A stretch of DNA of 64,000 bases. Source: Calycina herbarum (taxonomy: Eukaryota; Ascomycota; Leotiomycetes; Helotiales; Pezizellaceae). Under the pieces are notes generated by a model. It was given only the letters and a program-made list of their open reading frames with translations. It was not told the origin of the DNA and did no database searches. The stretch is taken from contig LLEY01000116.1 in NCBI GenBank assembly GCA_001414485.1, positions 62,001 to 126,000 of the forward strand, written 5' to 3'. Of the stretch, positions 49,556-61,338 are shown in pieces (position 1 is the stretch's first letter; each line of letters starts with the position of its first letter). The translations under genes were made by a program, and so were the position numbers.

Positions 49556-50776
49556 GCTGACGCGGAAAAGGACGCCATAGAGGGGGAGGGTTGTGAGGGG
49601 GATATAGGGTAGGAGCGAGGTCGATAGTATGGAAGGAACGAGACATAAATTGCCTGGGGGAAGTTATTCTTGTGATGGAAGGAGTGACCACGGCTTAAGC
49701 GCAGGATTACTATAGTAGTAAATGTAGATCGGTTCTACGAGTTTTATTCTCTGCAATGGTATTAAGAGTCTACTTTTCCTTCGGATTTATTCGAGTAAGA
49801 GTCGACTTTCATTATTCCGAAAGACGTGTTTTTGACTTTGGATATTTTATTAGAGGTGGGTTTTTGATAGATAATCCGGTTCTGGAACTGTTGTTGCTAG
49901 CTGACCTATTGTCTATTCTTGATTGACGAAGAAACGAAATAGTGTAAGGGACTGTAGTATATGGGAGGATTGAAAATTAGTCAATTGATAAGAAAGTGAT
50001 TTTCATACCTTGGAAAATCGGGATATTTGTAGGTTACTTACGAATAATACCAAGTTTCAAGACACCTGGGTCAATAGTTCTAAATGGTTCTAAGTACGTA
50101 TGATGATTTACTTGAATTGTTCTAGAGGGTTGGAACAATGAGGTAGGCAGGCTCGGCAGGTACGAACCGGATCGCGAGGTCACCTACTTATAGCACCAAA
50201 AAGCAACCTATTAGGAAATAGAAAGCCGGGCGATTGGTAGGTTACCTACGGATAGCACTGATTTTCCCTCGGCGTTCTTGACTCTGTTTAACATTTAAAT
50301 AAGAATTCCGGAGACACAAAGCTTTGCGACTTAAAGCACTGGGCCGGTCTCATAGAGTATTCTTCCAGGTTATGAGGAATCAATCGGGGTATCAGATGAT
50401 GAATGAGCTTGAGGAGATCATAAATGCGTTGGAGAAGGTAGTGCCGTTTTCTTATTTGGAAAAAAAGGAAACTGGTTTTTATACTAAGATCTAAGCTAGA
50501 GATCATTTTAATTCTATTTATTATAAAAGTCGAAAGAGGTGTTTCGTGAGCGCGTAGGGAAAGCTTTGAAAAAATAGTCTTGGCGGTCGGTCGGCCAGAG
50601 AACCGCTGTAAGGCTAGCTGCATCGGGTGCAACACAAAGTAAACATCAACCCACAACTGCCAAAGTTGAACCACCAAGCTCTGCAGCTAATCGCAAACCC
50701 CATCAAACCACCTGCACCACGAGAAAAACCACCCTTCCACATACAAATCGCACACCGATGAGAATTCCACAAAGTA
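49556..50776. other. intergenic with repeat copy 2
   Basis: Contains the repeat noted above, two copies of TAGGTTACTTACG/TAGGTTACCTACGGATAGCACT-like sequence near 50031 and 50240, and the CA-rich leader of the next gene. No other gene seen. Confidence 0.5.
49600..49830. repeat. eroded direct repeat, copy 2
   Basis: Second copy of the repeat at 48640-48975, immediately downstream of the small membrane-protein gene. Shorter and more diverged. Confidence 0.5.
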
Positions 50777-52598
50777 ATGGATCCCAACTACAAGTTTCCC
50801 GGCTCGCCAGGGACGCCACTATTCCAGGTGTCACCGGAGCGCGTTAATCGACAACAGGAGAACGAGTCGCCCTCGATGAGTGTGCATCGCGAGAGCAAGC
50901 TGCATTCGAGAGAGAGCTCGGTTCATGAGAAGGTTGCTGCATTTAATACCCTCGCTTTCCAAGGGAAACAGCTGGAGCGCAAGACTAATGATGCTGCTCT
51001 CAAACGGGCCATGTTGGGTCGAGAAGAGGCTGAGAGTGAGATGCGCCGGTATAGAGATGATACGAGAGCTTTGAGGAGACAGGTTGAGGAAGGGAGACTG
51101 AGGGAGATTAAAGTCGGTGAGAGGCTGGAATCTGTTATGGTAAGCTCTTTTTCTTCTTGTTGGTGGGTTGCGATTGTTGCTAATCATGTTGTAGGAGAGA
51201 TATGGACAAGCTAAAGAAACATTCGCACATACGCGCGCGGCCTTCGAGAAGGAGATGAGAAAGGTTAGAAAGGATGCATTCAAATCACAATCTGCTATCG
51301 TCAAGATGCAAGAAGAAGTCAAGTCAGCGCGGAATACCTTACGAATGGCCGAGGCCGATCTCGAACACCAGAAGGAACGAACTACACAGAGGGAACAGGA
51401 GGCGTTCGCGGCTAGATATGAACTTGTCGGTGTGCAAGAGGAGGTTACGAATCTACAAGAACGGATCAAGTTGATTGAACAGGAACGAGATGCTCTCAGA
51501 ACGATTGCAGAGAGTGAGCAGGTTGCAAGAATTGCTGCTGAAGGGAGAATGCCGCTGCCTAGGATGGCCGAGGACGATGAATTCGCTTCGCCAAAGAAAG
51601 CAAGAAGATCCGTGACTCCAATGATGGTCACTTCGTCCGCTGCAAGTGAGGAGGAGTTGGAGGATATGCGAGCAAGATGGGAACGGGAACAATGGCGTGC
51701 TGATCGAGCTCATGATCGCATCGAGTTCTTGGAGCTCGAGTGCCGAATGAACTGCTGCGAATCGAGAAGCAAACGTGCTGGAGGAAGTACATCATCGGGA
51801 AAGCTTTCCAGCAACGCCTCCAAATCGCAAACCACTCGACCAAATACCGTCTTCATTCCAGAGGAAGGTGTCTTCCGCAGAATATCACCATCCCCAGCAC
51901 CTCAAGAGTCGCCTTGGATATCACCAGCAAAAAAGACAAAACCTGTATTTGAACAACCCGAGTTGCAGAAACCAATGCCAGTCCTGGAACCACCCACCCC
52001 AGAACATTCCCAACCTATGCATTACGCACGAACGCCATCCTGCGAACCACCAGCACCTGCTATCATTTCAGACGCTAATACTTCATTACTATCTCTATTC
52101 GATGCACCACACAGCCCTAGTGTGCTAGACTTCAACATCCCTACCATGGCAGGTCCAAACCATAACACCCACGTCGCAGAGGAGAAAGCAGAGGAGGAAG
52201 AAATCGAAGAAGTCATCGAAGAGACCGTCGAAGTCGAAGAAGTAATCGAAGTCGCAATCGAAGAAGAGACAGAAGAAGAAGAGGACACAACCGTAATCCA
52301 GACCTTCAAAACAATCTCCACAACCACTCGAATCCCCCTCGCCAACCCACCAGACCTCACACCTCCCACCGTCCTCCCAGCGAACCCCGCGCACTCCGCC
52401 CTCAGCCCAACCATGTCCCGCGAAGAGGCACTGGCACAAATTCGCGAGCGAAGAGGGAGAGCAAGAAGTTTGGCGCAGGGAACTATGACACCGAGGAAAC
52501 AAATTGTGGAGGGGGCGGTCAATAGGAGGGATATTAGTGCACCTGCTATTCGGTCTGCTCCTAGAGGGAGAAGTCAGGCTAGGGTTTTGACTGCTTGA
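50777..52598 (+). CDS. coiled-coil protein, possibly spindle-pole or cytoskeletal
   Basis: Exons 50777..51139 and 51195..52598 (55-bp intron, GTAAGC..TTGTAG) give 588 residues. A short N-terminus with Ser/Pro sites (MDPNYKFPGSPGTPLFQVSP) leads into a long coiled coil, about residues 50-280 (KTNDAALKRAMLGREEAESE, MRKVRKDAFKSQSAIVKMQE, EVTNLQERIKLIEQERDALR). A Pro/Ser-rich linker, a strongly acidic Glu/Val repeat (about residues 410-455) and a basic C-terminus follow (SREEALAQIRERRGRARS, then PRKQ). The plan resembles conserved Pezizomycotina proteins annotated as spindle-pole-body associated, but the family is not certain. Several S/T-P sites, many near the ends, suggest cell-cycle kinase control. 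Confidence 0.8.
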
Positions 52599-55324
52599 TT
52601 GATGCCATTTTGCTCGCCTATGAGTTTGTTCGCTCGGTCTGTTGGGTTCTTGACCTTCGAGACGGAAGATACGGTACTCCTCTCTTCTCGCCTAAACATT
52701 CGGTATATGGAGGGTCTCGCGAGAGAAAAGGAAGGGGGTGTTTGGTTTGCGTTTTTCTCGCTTTTTCGCGCGCGCTTTTTATGAGAGAGATGAAGATGAT
52801 ACAGCATGCATAGCACCCTGGCGTTCTCCTTTCGGTTTTAGCCTTCACTTGACGATGGCGTTCCCGCGATGGTGTTTGGCGGAAGGCGAAAACTTTGCTT
52901 GCTTGCTACTATGTTAGGTATTTTATAATAATTTGCTGGCTTTGCTTCTTCTGGATTGTTCTGAGGTGATGATGATAGGGAGGGAGAGGGGAAGCACGAT
53001 GACTTGTGGTGGACTGCTCTTTTTCCTTTCCATGGATTGAAGGGTGGAAGAGACTTTGGTTTATTGGCGACTTGTGCTTCTTTGCTTGTTCTTCTTTTCA
53101 AGTAGATGGTACCTTTAAGGAGGTTGAGAAAGTGTAGACTGTAATTATTGATTTTTTTTTTGGCGATGGAGGAAATGAAAAAGAGTTATTATATGTTTTT
53201 TTGATTTCTGTGTTAGCTTTGACTAAGTGATATAATGTGCTTCTTTCTGTTGTTGAATCTGGGAGCGTATTACTCTATTCCTATCTTTCTCTTTCCTTCC
53301 TTGTAAACTCGGTGTTAGTGCATCTACTCTTGAAAATTTGTATATCTCCCACCATCGTCTTGCTCGGTGTTCTTTGATTCGAGTCTACGAGCTGCTAGCT
53401 ATACCATGCGAATCCCCTTACCCACACCACAGCTAGACGGAGGGCGCATGGAACTCGGGACCGACGTTGTGATATTTTCGGCATGGCCCGCTCTTCCTTG
53501 GAGGTTTATTTGGTGGATGGGGGGTTTTGTGGGTTGGTTTCTTGTTTCTTGCCATTCAGGATTGACTTGTCGGGGTTGAAATTGGCATTGAAGTCGAGCT
53601 TTTTTTTTAGGGGTTGAAAGTGGGAAATGGAATTGTTCGTACTTCTTTTCGTTTTATGGGGTTGGTTGGTATAGCCTAATTTGGAAATTCCTTGATCTTC
53701 ACCAGAAGATTGGGTTTGGAATTCAGATGCTTTTTTGAGCTTTCTGGGGGTTAATTACTTGTTCTATTCTTGTTTCTTGCTACTTCTATCGGCGTTCGCT
53801 GGCTCGGAGCGGGGGTTGGAAGTTGATCTTTGCTTTATATGGTGTTTGAAATCGTTGTTCTTCCTTCGTTCTCATTCGCGGACTAGTTGCTCAACAGCAT
53901 GAATGGTAGATCTTTACCAAAAGCGAGATCCGGATTCTGGGGGTTGCCTTTTGCGGGTTGTCTTGTTCTTACGGTATGGAGGACTTCGTGTTTGAGGGAC
54001 TAGTTGAGAGCCAGTCGTTAATCTTTGCTTTCTAGGGGTTTCGATTGTCTACATGTATACACCAGATCGTGGGTTTAATTTCCTTTGAATTGGAGGGATT
54101 TTTAGGTTCGTTTAAATGGAGCATGGCGGGGTATTGAGTACGGGTAAGGCGGAGTCTGTCGATCTCACTGTACTGAAATAATGAGGTGTACGAGAGTACG
54201 ACGAGGCTAGTAGTGTTGGATCTATCGTGTAAAAGTTCGGAGCAAACGGGGTTTTGCTGCGAGACTTATGCAGTCACATTTTTGGGGTTCAGCTTCCAAG
54301 GATCTATTTGGAATTTGATGGAGAATCTATCTTTGAAACTATACTGTACGATCTGTTCAGTTCTTCTCTACTTTCCGTACGGATTCCATACCCCGTACGA
54401 GTACTCTTTTCGAATTGAATTCGCAATCCCATATGCAGTCATCCTCGCTTAACCCCCGGTGATCGACCTCGAATTTCCCGACACCTTTTACGGCATTTCC
54501 ATTGTTCCTGGGCATGAAAGGAAGTGTGTAACCTTTCTACTTCGGATACCGGAGTCCCATCTTTATGAAATTGACGCAGTGATTTACGCGGAATTTCATA
54601 TTTTATGGAATATACCCAGCAAGGGCATGTTTAGGTGAGCTCCACACTCCTTCCAGATGCATGCTGTGCCTCTCGTATACAAGCTGCGCCCACCGCTACC
54701 CCAGACATCCCACGTCCCCGTTAGGTAACTCGAGTGAAGAGAGTAGAAAAAATTGTGGAAATGAGTTGCCTAATGGAGGGTTTCCAAGAGTTTTTTATTG
54801 CCGTGTCCAATTGAAAACTAGCAGGTCACCCCGCATTCTATAATTCCAACCGAATGATCAATTATCAGAGAAATTCAAGCTTCATCATCATACTTCAAAC
54901 CCCTACGTATATTGGGATCACTTGGGATTTCTCCATTGGGGGAGCTCACTTAGATTTGCATCGTACCCACTACGAACTACCCAACAACCCAATCAAGCTT
55001 TCCAAATACGAACTGCTGGACGAGAAATCTACGAAGCAATAGGATTTACAATATTCCGTGCCTTGCAAGTTTCTGATTGGGCTTACTGCTCTGCCACAAT
55101 GTCCTTACGAACGACTAGCCAGCATTTCGCCCTTTGACGAGCCTAGGTAAGCGTCATCTCTGTCCTCTGTCAGTTCTTACATACATATGGAAGGCGTAAC
55201 ACTCCGATGTTTTTGGCTTGTTTAATACCTCTCACTTTCGTTTTTTACTTCTGTTTGATACAGTCCCGTCACACGTCTTTTCTCCGGTCCCTCGTTATCG
55301 CCGGCACAGCACACGAATCTCAAG
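52599..55324. other. 2.7 kb intergenic region
   Basis: 3' UTR of the coiled-coil gene, T/G-rich sequence to about 54.1 kb, then the upstream region of the GH76 gene. Only short unconvincing frames are present. Confidence 0.55.
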
Positions 55325-57162
55325 ATGGTTGCAATATGGAGGGTACCTGTGGTACTAGGCTGCCTCATACAAATAGTTCATGGAATTGATTTGGATGCGA
55401 ATTCTCCCGGTAAGTTTTCCTTCCACAACACCCGGATGACACGGAACTAAATATTCTATCTTCATAGATTCGTTGAAGAGTACCGCCAAAACCATCGCAC
55501 ATGGAATGGTCAGTTTCTACAAAGGAAATGAATCCGGTCAAGTCCCAGGTTTACTACCCTATCCACCCGATGGCTATTACTGGTGGCAAGCTGGAGCAAT
55601 GTTTGGCGCCTTGATTAGCTACTGGTTCAATACTGGAGACACGACTTATAACGCTATTACACAACAAGCTATACTTTTCCAAGTTGGTCCGGATATCGAT
55701 TTCATGCCACTCAACCAAACAACTTCCTTGGGGAATGATGACCAGGCCTTTTGGGCCATGACTGCACTCTCTGCTGCGGAGTACAACTTCCCGAATCCTG
55801 GGACTCCGGGTGCTCCTTCGTGGTTGGGGCTTGCACAGGCGGTGTTCAATGAGCAGATTATGAGGTGGGATAATGTCAAGTGTAATGGAGGACTACGATG
55901 GCAGGCTGTTCAGACGAACAAGGGATACAATTTGAAGAATACCATTTCGAATGGGGCTTTGTTCAATATTGCGGCGAGATTGGCCAGATACACGAATGAT
56001 CCGATGTATGCGGACTGGGCGACTAAGATCTGGACTTGGATTGAAGGTGTTGGGTTTATTGATCCCGACTATCGAGTTTATGACAGTGCAGATGCGGATA
56101 TGTATAATTGTACGAAGATTGATCATAATCAATGGTCGTATAACGTGGGTATCATGCTTAGTGGAGCTGCCACCATGTTTAACTATGTAAGTGTTTCCCA
56201 GTACCGAGAAGACAGAAGACTTACAAATACACAGACCAAAGGCGACCCAGTTTGGCAAAATCGCACAGCAGGTCTTCTATCTAGCGCCTCCCAAACCTTC
56301 TTCGTCGACGGAGGCATCATGCGCGAAGGCTGCGAGAATCCTCCAGCAATCCCATGCAATCAAGATCAAAAGTCCTTCAAAGCCTACCTCGCCCGCTGGA
56401 TGACCGTCACCACCCAACTAGCACGTATGCAACTTTTCCCTTTATTCCCCGCTTTTAACTCCTATTCTCAGTGGTCGGGAGCATGTTCTATCCTTACTCA
56501 TTGCTCCCGGCTCCTGAGTCAACGTGAAAAATATATGCTAATTTGTTGCAGCCTTCACACGTCCCAACATCACCGCCCTATTAAAAACAAGTGCAAAAGC
56601 CGCAGCAGCACAGTGCAATGGTGGACCCAGCAAATCAGCTTGTGGAATCCAATGGGATAAGAACGGAACCTGGGACGGAACACAAGGAGTAGGCCAAAGC
56701 ATGTCGGCCCTCGAAACCGTCATCGGAGCTCTCGTCACCAGCGATCCAAAAATCCCGCCTCCCGTCACAGGCTCCACGGGTGGTACCTCTGTCTCCGTCC
56801 CCAAAGCTGGAAAAAATCGAACAGCTGCTTATGTCGATACCTCGAAAATCACCACCTCTGATAAAGGAGGGGCGTGGTTCCTTACGATTCTTGTTCTGTT
56901 TTTCGGGTCGGTTAGTATTTGGTTCATGTGGTCTGAGAATGCAGAGTGGATGAGAGGCGGGAAGGGAAAGGGACCTACTATTGCGGGGAAAGGAAGGTTC
57001 CGAGAGAAAGCTCCAGAGTCTTTAAGAATGGCTAATACTGGTCATAGGAGGAGTATGGGCAGTTTGGGGGGGATGTTGGAGGAGGGGAATAGATCTCCGG
57101 CGCCGTTGTCCGGTGACCCCAAAAATGTTCCGGTGCATAAGGGGGGATCTTTGGTTACTTAG
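55325..57162 (+). CDS. GH76 mannan endo-1,6-alpha-mannosidase, Dfg5/Dcw1 type
   Basis: Cell-wall enzyme thought to transfer GPI proteins from their lipid anchor to wall glucan. Exons 55325..55409, 55468..56186, 56235..56424 and 56552..57162 give 534 residues. A signal peptide (MVAIWRVPVVLGCLIQIVHG) is followed by the GH76 (alpha/alpha)6 barrel. Visible motifs are YYWWQAGAMFGALISYW, the catalytic Asp pair in GNDDQAFW (about residues 119-120), CNGGLRWQ, NGALFNIAARLAR, YNVGIMLSGAATMFNY and FKAYLARWM. QCNGGPSKSACGIQWDKNGT is the typical end of the domain. A Ser/Thr/Pro linker and one membrane segment (GAWFLTILVLFFGSVSIWF) come next. Unlike a GPI signal, the hydrophobic segment is followed by ~90 basic residues, so it is probably a type-I membrane form. 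All exons close in frame. Confidence 0.95.
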
Positions 57163-57534
57163 GGAGGGTATTTAGTTATTGTTCATGAAAATTATAGGTA
57201 ATATACGGTGTTATTCTTACTCAGTTCATCGAGATCCTACTTGTGTTCGAGTGAGCTGCCTCTGTCAAACATTCCTCGTTGTGGCAGCTGAGTAGTGAAG
57301 TTTGCTTGACTTCGCTTGCTGATATTTGTCTTCCCTTGGGGAAGGTTAAAAGCATTTCTGCCTATTGGTATCATTAACCGAAGTTAGGGTTTTTGCGGAG
57401 AATTATAAACTTACCAGAGCTACTCTAATTTGTTTCATCTCGAATATGGGGTCCTTGTTGGAGTTTTGTTGGTGTTTTGGAGGTAGTGATCACCTTGTCT
57501 TCATTCAAACCCAACAGCTTTTCTTCCATCCCTT
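57163..57534. other. convergent intergenic gap
   Basis: 3' flank of the GH76 gene and of the decayed transcription factor. No features beyond T-rich tracts. Confidence 0.5.
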
Positions 57535-58351
57535 TCAAGTTGTAGGTGCAGAAAGAGGAGTCATAATTCCCTGCTCGGCAGCAAAATAGCACACGCTTCG
57601 AATAGGTTCCCTCATAAAAGGTACTTGAACCCAAATACTCAAGAGATCAAGCGACCGTTTGATGACTTGTATAATTTCCTTCGGAGGAGGCTCTTGATAA
57701 ACCGACTCATAAGTCAAAAGAAGAACCATAAGTATAGCATAGAACCTGCCCCCAAATTAGATTCTCAACCTCACCAAAGAAAAAAGGGAAGGGACTTACG
57801 CTCGCAAGGCAGCATGAGAAACCAAAGTCTTCTGCATCATAATCCCCTCACTGGCTTGTAAATGCAACACACACCAAACCAAACACTCCTTCGCCCTCTC
57901 AGCCACCGCCTCCCTTTCTCCCTCCTCATTATTATCATCCACACTTCAAAACGAAAGGCCAATAAACCACACTCAGCAAACAAAACAATTGTCCCCTTAA
58001 ATGCGCTCGTCGTAAATCGAAGATCGGGGATGCGTCGAGAGAGAATTGTAGGGAGGCGGGGAGATGTTCATGCCAGCCCAAAATCTGGTTATGAAGTTCG
58101 ACTGCGATGATGGGAACATATATTGCGTGACCGGATTTGAACCCGATGGTTTCTATTACTTCGGCTAGTAGTTTGCGTAGGGAGATTAGGGCGAGGAAGA
58201 AATAGAGTCCTTCTTCTTCTATTTGGGAGGCGGGGAGTGGGAGGGCTTCTTGGAATGTACGGATTCCGGAGGAGGGGAGTTCGAGACAGACTTCTAATTC
58301 GCTGTTGAACTCTGGGTAAGTGTTGTTCCATGTTATAGGAGGAGGTGAGTT

Positions 58352-58354
58352 TTA
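58352..58354 (-). other. in-frame TAA within the regulator pseudogene
   Basis: The frame runs unbroken on both sides (AYVIEN stop NSPPPITWNNTYPEF). TAA from CAA is a C-to-T change on the coding strand. Confidence 0.6.
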
Positions 58355-58937
58355 ATTCTCAATCACATATGCGACCCAGAAGATACGGGACTTTAGGTTC
58401 GAAGTCATGGAGTCTGGAGCTTCCTTCGCTTTCCAGTTTGTTTTTAGCATTAGCATACAATCTCTTGTTACCTGATTGATCTCGTGCCAGGATTGCACTG
58501 GTCTCATAGCGAAATTTAGATATGCACTTCCACTGGATCAGCACAGTACATTGTCATCCAAGGAGAATGACTTACGAGAATAGACATCGACATTGCAAAT
58601 AAGCAATATTTCCCAAAGGAGCCTTCCCCGAATTCAAAATCTTGTAAGCCAAAGCCAGATAAGGAAATCCCGGAAGTCGATACGGATCCTCGGAATAAAG
58701 TTGATTATCTACACTCATACATCCGATTGCGAACACCAAGAATGTGAGACAACTACTTGCACTCCGGTCTGCGAACTGGTTTACCTGTGCAGTTTGAATA
58801 TGTTGGAAGCATGTTTCGTCGTTGAAGATAGGCATCCAGCGGAGAAATCTAGATACGAAGGCTCCTTGAAGACGCCAACAAGTGTGAGGGGTGAAATCTG
58901 CTGGAACGGGAATACTAACATGGGAAGAAAGGAAGCT

Positions 58938-58940
58938 TTA
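58938..58940 (-). other. in-frame TAA within the regulator pseudogene
   Basis: The same frame is coding on both sides (GTHRYSNI stop SFLSSHVSIPVPADFTPH). No GT..AG pair removes it while keeping the frame. Confidence 0.6.
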
Positions 58941-59626
58941 TATGTTGCTATATCGATGAGTTCCTGCTTCGACTTCGGCTGTGAAGAACGATTCGGAATA
59001 GTCGTAGGATATGGATGTTCCAAGTGAAGTGGGTGCTGAAAAGGAGAACAAATTTGGCATTCGGTGTCCTGGTGCTCTTGCAGAAGAGAGGGATCCATAC
59101 GATGGTGGTCATGCCTTACTTTGGTATGGCAATTGGGTTGATGGTCTTTCGAACGTTTGAGGTGTGAAAGCTGCTGGTGAGTTGTAGTCTTGTTGACTTC
59201 CACTGGCACCACCCAAGCGGACGATACTTCCTACTTGCTCTGCGAGTGCGGAAATGGAGTCCTGGATTTGATCAAGACGATCGTCGACCTTGCCAAGAGC
59301 TGCTGTTGCTGCAGCTATTACTGGCTCTCTATTCGTATATCAATTCCAGAAATACTTCGGAGTTTAAGAGATCGCTTCAACTTACCTGACCCATAAATTC
59401 GGTTTTCGGTAAACACATTCCACTTCCAACTCTACACACTTTGAACAAGTGGGCTTCTTCGCATCGTATTTACTCCTTCTTGTACGGCATATCTTACACT
59501 GGAAATCCAATTAGCTAGTAGACTCGAGATAAAAAAAGGGAGCATCTTCACAGCGATAGCCGTGCGTTTTCTGGGGTAATCGATCCCCACACTTCCCATG
59601 CTATGATGTCGTTCACGTTGAGCCAT

Positions 59627-60050
59627 ATCATTTGATTGTTCGAACCATCAGCTCAGGATCTGTAGGGTTGTCTCTGGATCTAGAAGTGAAACCGGCACGA
59701 AGATACGCGGCTTTAAGGGTGTTAAGTGCTGTGAAAATGCGGGGGTGGGTCGACTTCTCGGAAAACGAAATGCGGGGGATCCACTAGTGGAAGACCCTTA
59801 TTTGTACTGTAGTGTGAGCCCATAAAGCTCATTGGATGAGATTTGAGAATTGCTGAGAATTGTTTGTTTTTTAATTATCAAATCTCACAGGGCTTTTAAT
59901 AGAGAAATTGAAAGAAAAAGGGTAATATATTGTAATCAGCACTTCTGAAAGACGCCGAAGGAAATATTTACAAATCGACATCATGATACCTCGAGTGAAA
60001 TTCTCTTACCAAAACGCTTACAAGCAAAGGATGGACTTCGTCAAATGAGG
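59627..60050. other. gap between the regulator and P450 relics
   Basis: About 420 bp, AT-rich in the second half, with no gene seen. Confidence 0.5.
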
Positions 60051-61338
60051 CTACCGCTTAACAACTGTAGCAGTAACATTCAACCCAGGTTTCTGCCACG
60101 TCGAAAAGGCTTTCATATGTTTCATATCCCCCTCTGGATCCCAGTCTTTTGCAGAATCAGCGTTGACGAGGTCAAAATTGAAGATTGTTCGTGCAAGAAT
60201 GAGACGCATTTCGACATATGAAAGACTGTTCATATTGTAAGCAGATGTGGGGGGTTTTGGGGGTGAGAAGAAGCATACTCTTTCCCAATACATCCTCTAG
60301 GTCCCAAAGAGAATGGCCGATGGGCCAATTTCTGATCAGTATCGTATCCTGAGTTAGGAAGCCAGCGCTCAGGGATAAAATCATCGGGGTTGGCAAATTT
60401 CAACGGGCTGTGACGAGCACACCTGGAGCTTACTGTTACTGCAGTCTACAGTACACCGTTAGCTCTGCGAAAACTTTTCTTTATCTAGGAAAGAACTTGC
60501 ACCTCCCGGAATGAACATTCCATCAATTGTGTCACCACCTTTCTGAATTGCGCCGCAAGAATCCAATTGGAGCAGGTGGGAAGATTCTGAGACCTTCTTC
60601 GATACAAGCATTGAGGTACGGGAGGTCTTGTTGACGGCCAGAAGATTGATCTCGATTTCTGAGGCGAAGCGGGTACGGATTTCTGATTTGAGTTTATTAT
60701 ATACCTCTGGGTGGCGGAGGTTAGCAGTTAGTGATGCTAGAGTACTAGCTGTTGTTTCACTGCCGGCCACACTGCGAGTTTAGTATTAGATATGAGAGCC
60801 TTTCAAAGGAGGAGTGAGAGGACTCACCTGAATAGAGCAGCATTTACGATCACCTCGTCTTGTGAGAGGTCGTATGTCTCTCCTTGTTTAAGTATGTAGT
60901 ACATGAAGTCCTTTCTTTCGCTTTTGGTATCTCGGAGACGTCTAAATAGTATTAGCAAGGTACGATTTCCGGAATCAATTAACTCCACGAACCTCATTAC
61001 TTTTTCTCGACTATATGATAGGTGATCTACCCTTCTCTTGCTCAATTCGCTAGGAATAAACCTCATCAGCCATGCTTGGGTTGTCGAACCCGCTGTAGCA
61101 ACTCTTCTAGTAGCTTGTTGAATCGCACCCGCTTTCACCGCGTCAAAAATAAACGTTATCCAGAAACGGAAATCCCCCCTTTCCAGACAGCCAAACGATT
61201 CGCCAAAACTGAGATCACCAATCACACCAAAAGTAATAAAATTATACTACTTGACGAGATCAAAGGTCTCACCTCGATTTACAAATTCATGGAATCTTGT
61301 CATGAGCTTATCGACGAATTCCTGAACGATACAGCGGA
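60051..61338 (-). pseudogene. decayed, 5'-truncated cytochrome P450
   Basis: The C-terminal two-thirds of a fungal microsomal-type P450. In coding order: QEFVDKLMTRFHEFVNRG, VK then a stop then YNFITFGVIGDLSFGESFG, the I-helix AGSETTAS, the K-helix EEGLRIFPPAP, PERWLPNSGYD and the heme-binding loop FSLGPRGCIGK with its Cys, then LSYVEMRLILARTIFNFD. Lesions: an in-frame TAG at 61249..61247 where the family has Trp (VKWYN), a G-to-A change; a one-base loss near 60625 that throws the K-helix out of frame; and a one-base gain near 60549 that restores it. The first ~160 residues, including the membrane anchor, are missing, because a 462-bp TIR element begins exactly where the coding similarity stops (61339). 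Introns at the I-helix, before the PERW exon and after the heme loop are still recognisable. The substrate cannot be inferred. Confidence 0.8.

Larger units (their letters stand above)
57535..59626 (-). pseudogene. decayed Zn2Cys6 transcription factor
   Basis: A multi-exon fungal zinc-cluster regulator with several lesions. The DNA-binding exon reads KRTAIACKICRTRRSKYDAK, then KPTCSKC and VEC: a Zn2Cys6 cluster in which the third cysteine is Tyr (TAC for TGC). Linker exon: LGKVDDRLDQIQDSISALAE. The fungal regulatory domain is also present: FLRWMPIFNDETCFQHIQTA, SSCLTFLVFAIGCMSVDNQL, DPYRLPGFPYLALAYKILNS, GNIAYLQCRCLFS, NFAMRPVQSWHEIN, SRIFWVAYVIEN, LEVCLELPSSGIRTFQEALP and RAHLRGQLFCLLSVVYWPFV, ending with the exon FYAILMVLLLTYESVYQ... 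to 57535. In-frame TAA stops interrupt it at 58940..58938 (after HRYSNI) and 58354..58352 (after YVIEN). A one-base frameshift sits near 57950 between VLK and VDDNNEEGE. Some introns might hide a stop, but no consensus pair was found. The adjacent P450 suggests it once controlled a metabolic cluster. Confidence 0.75.
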
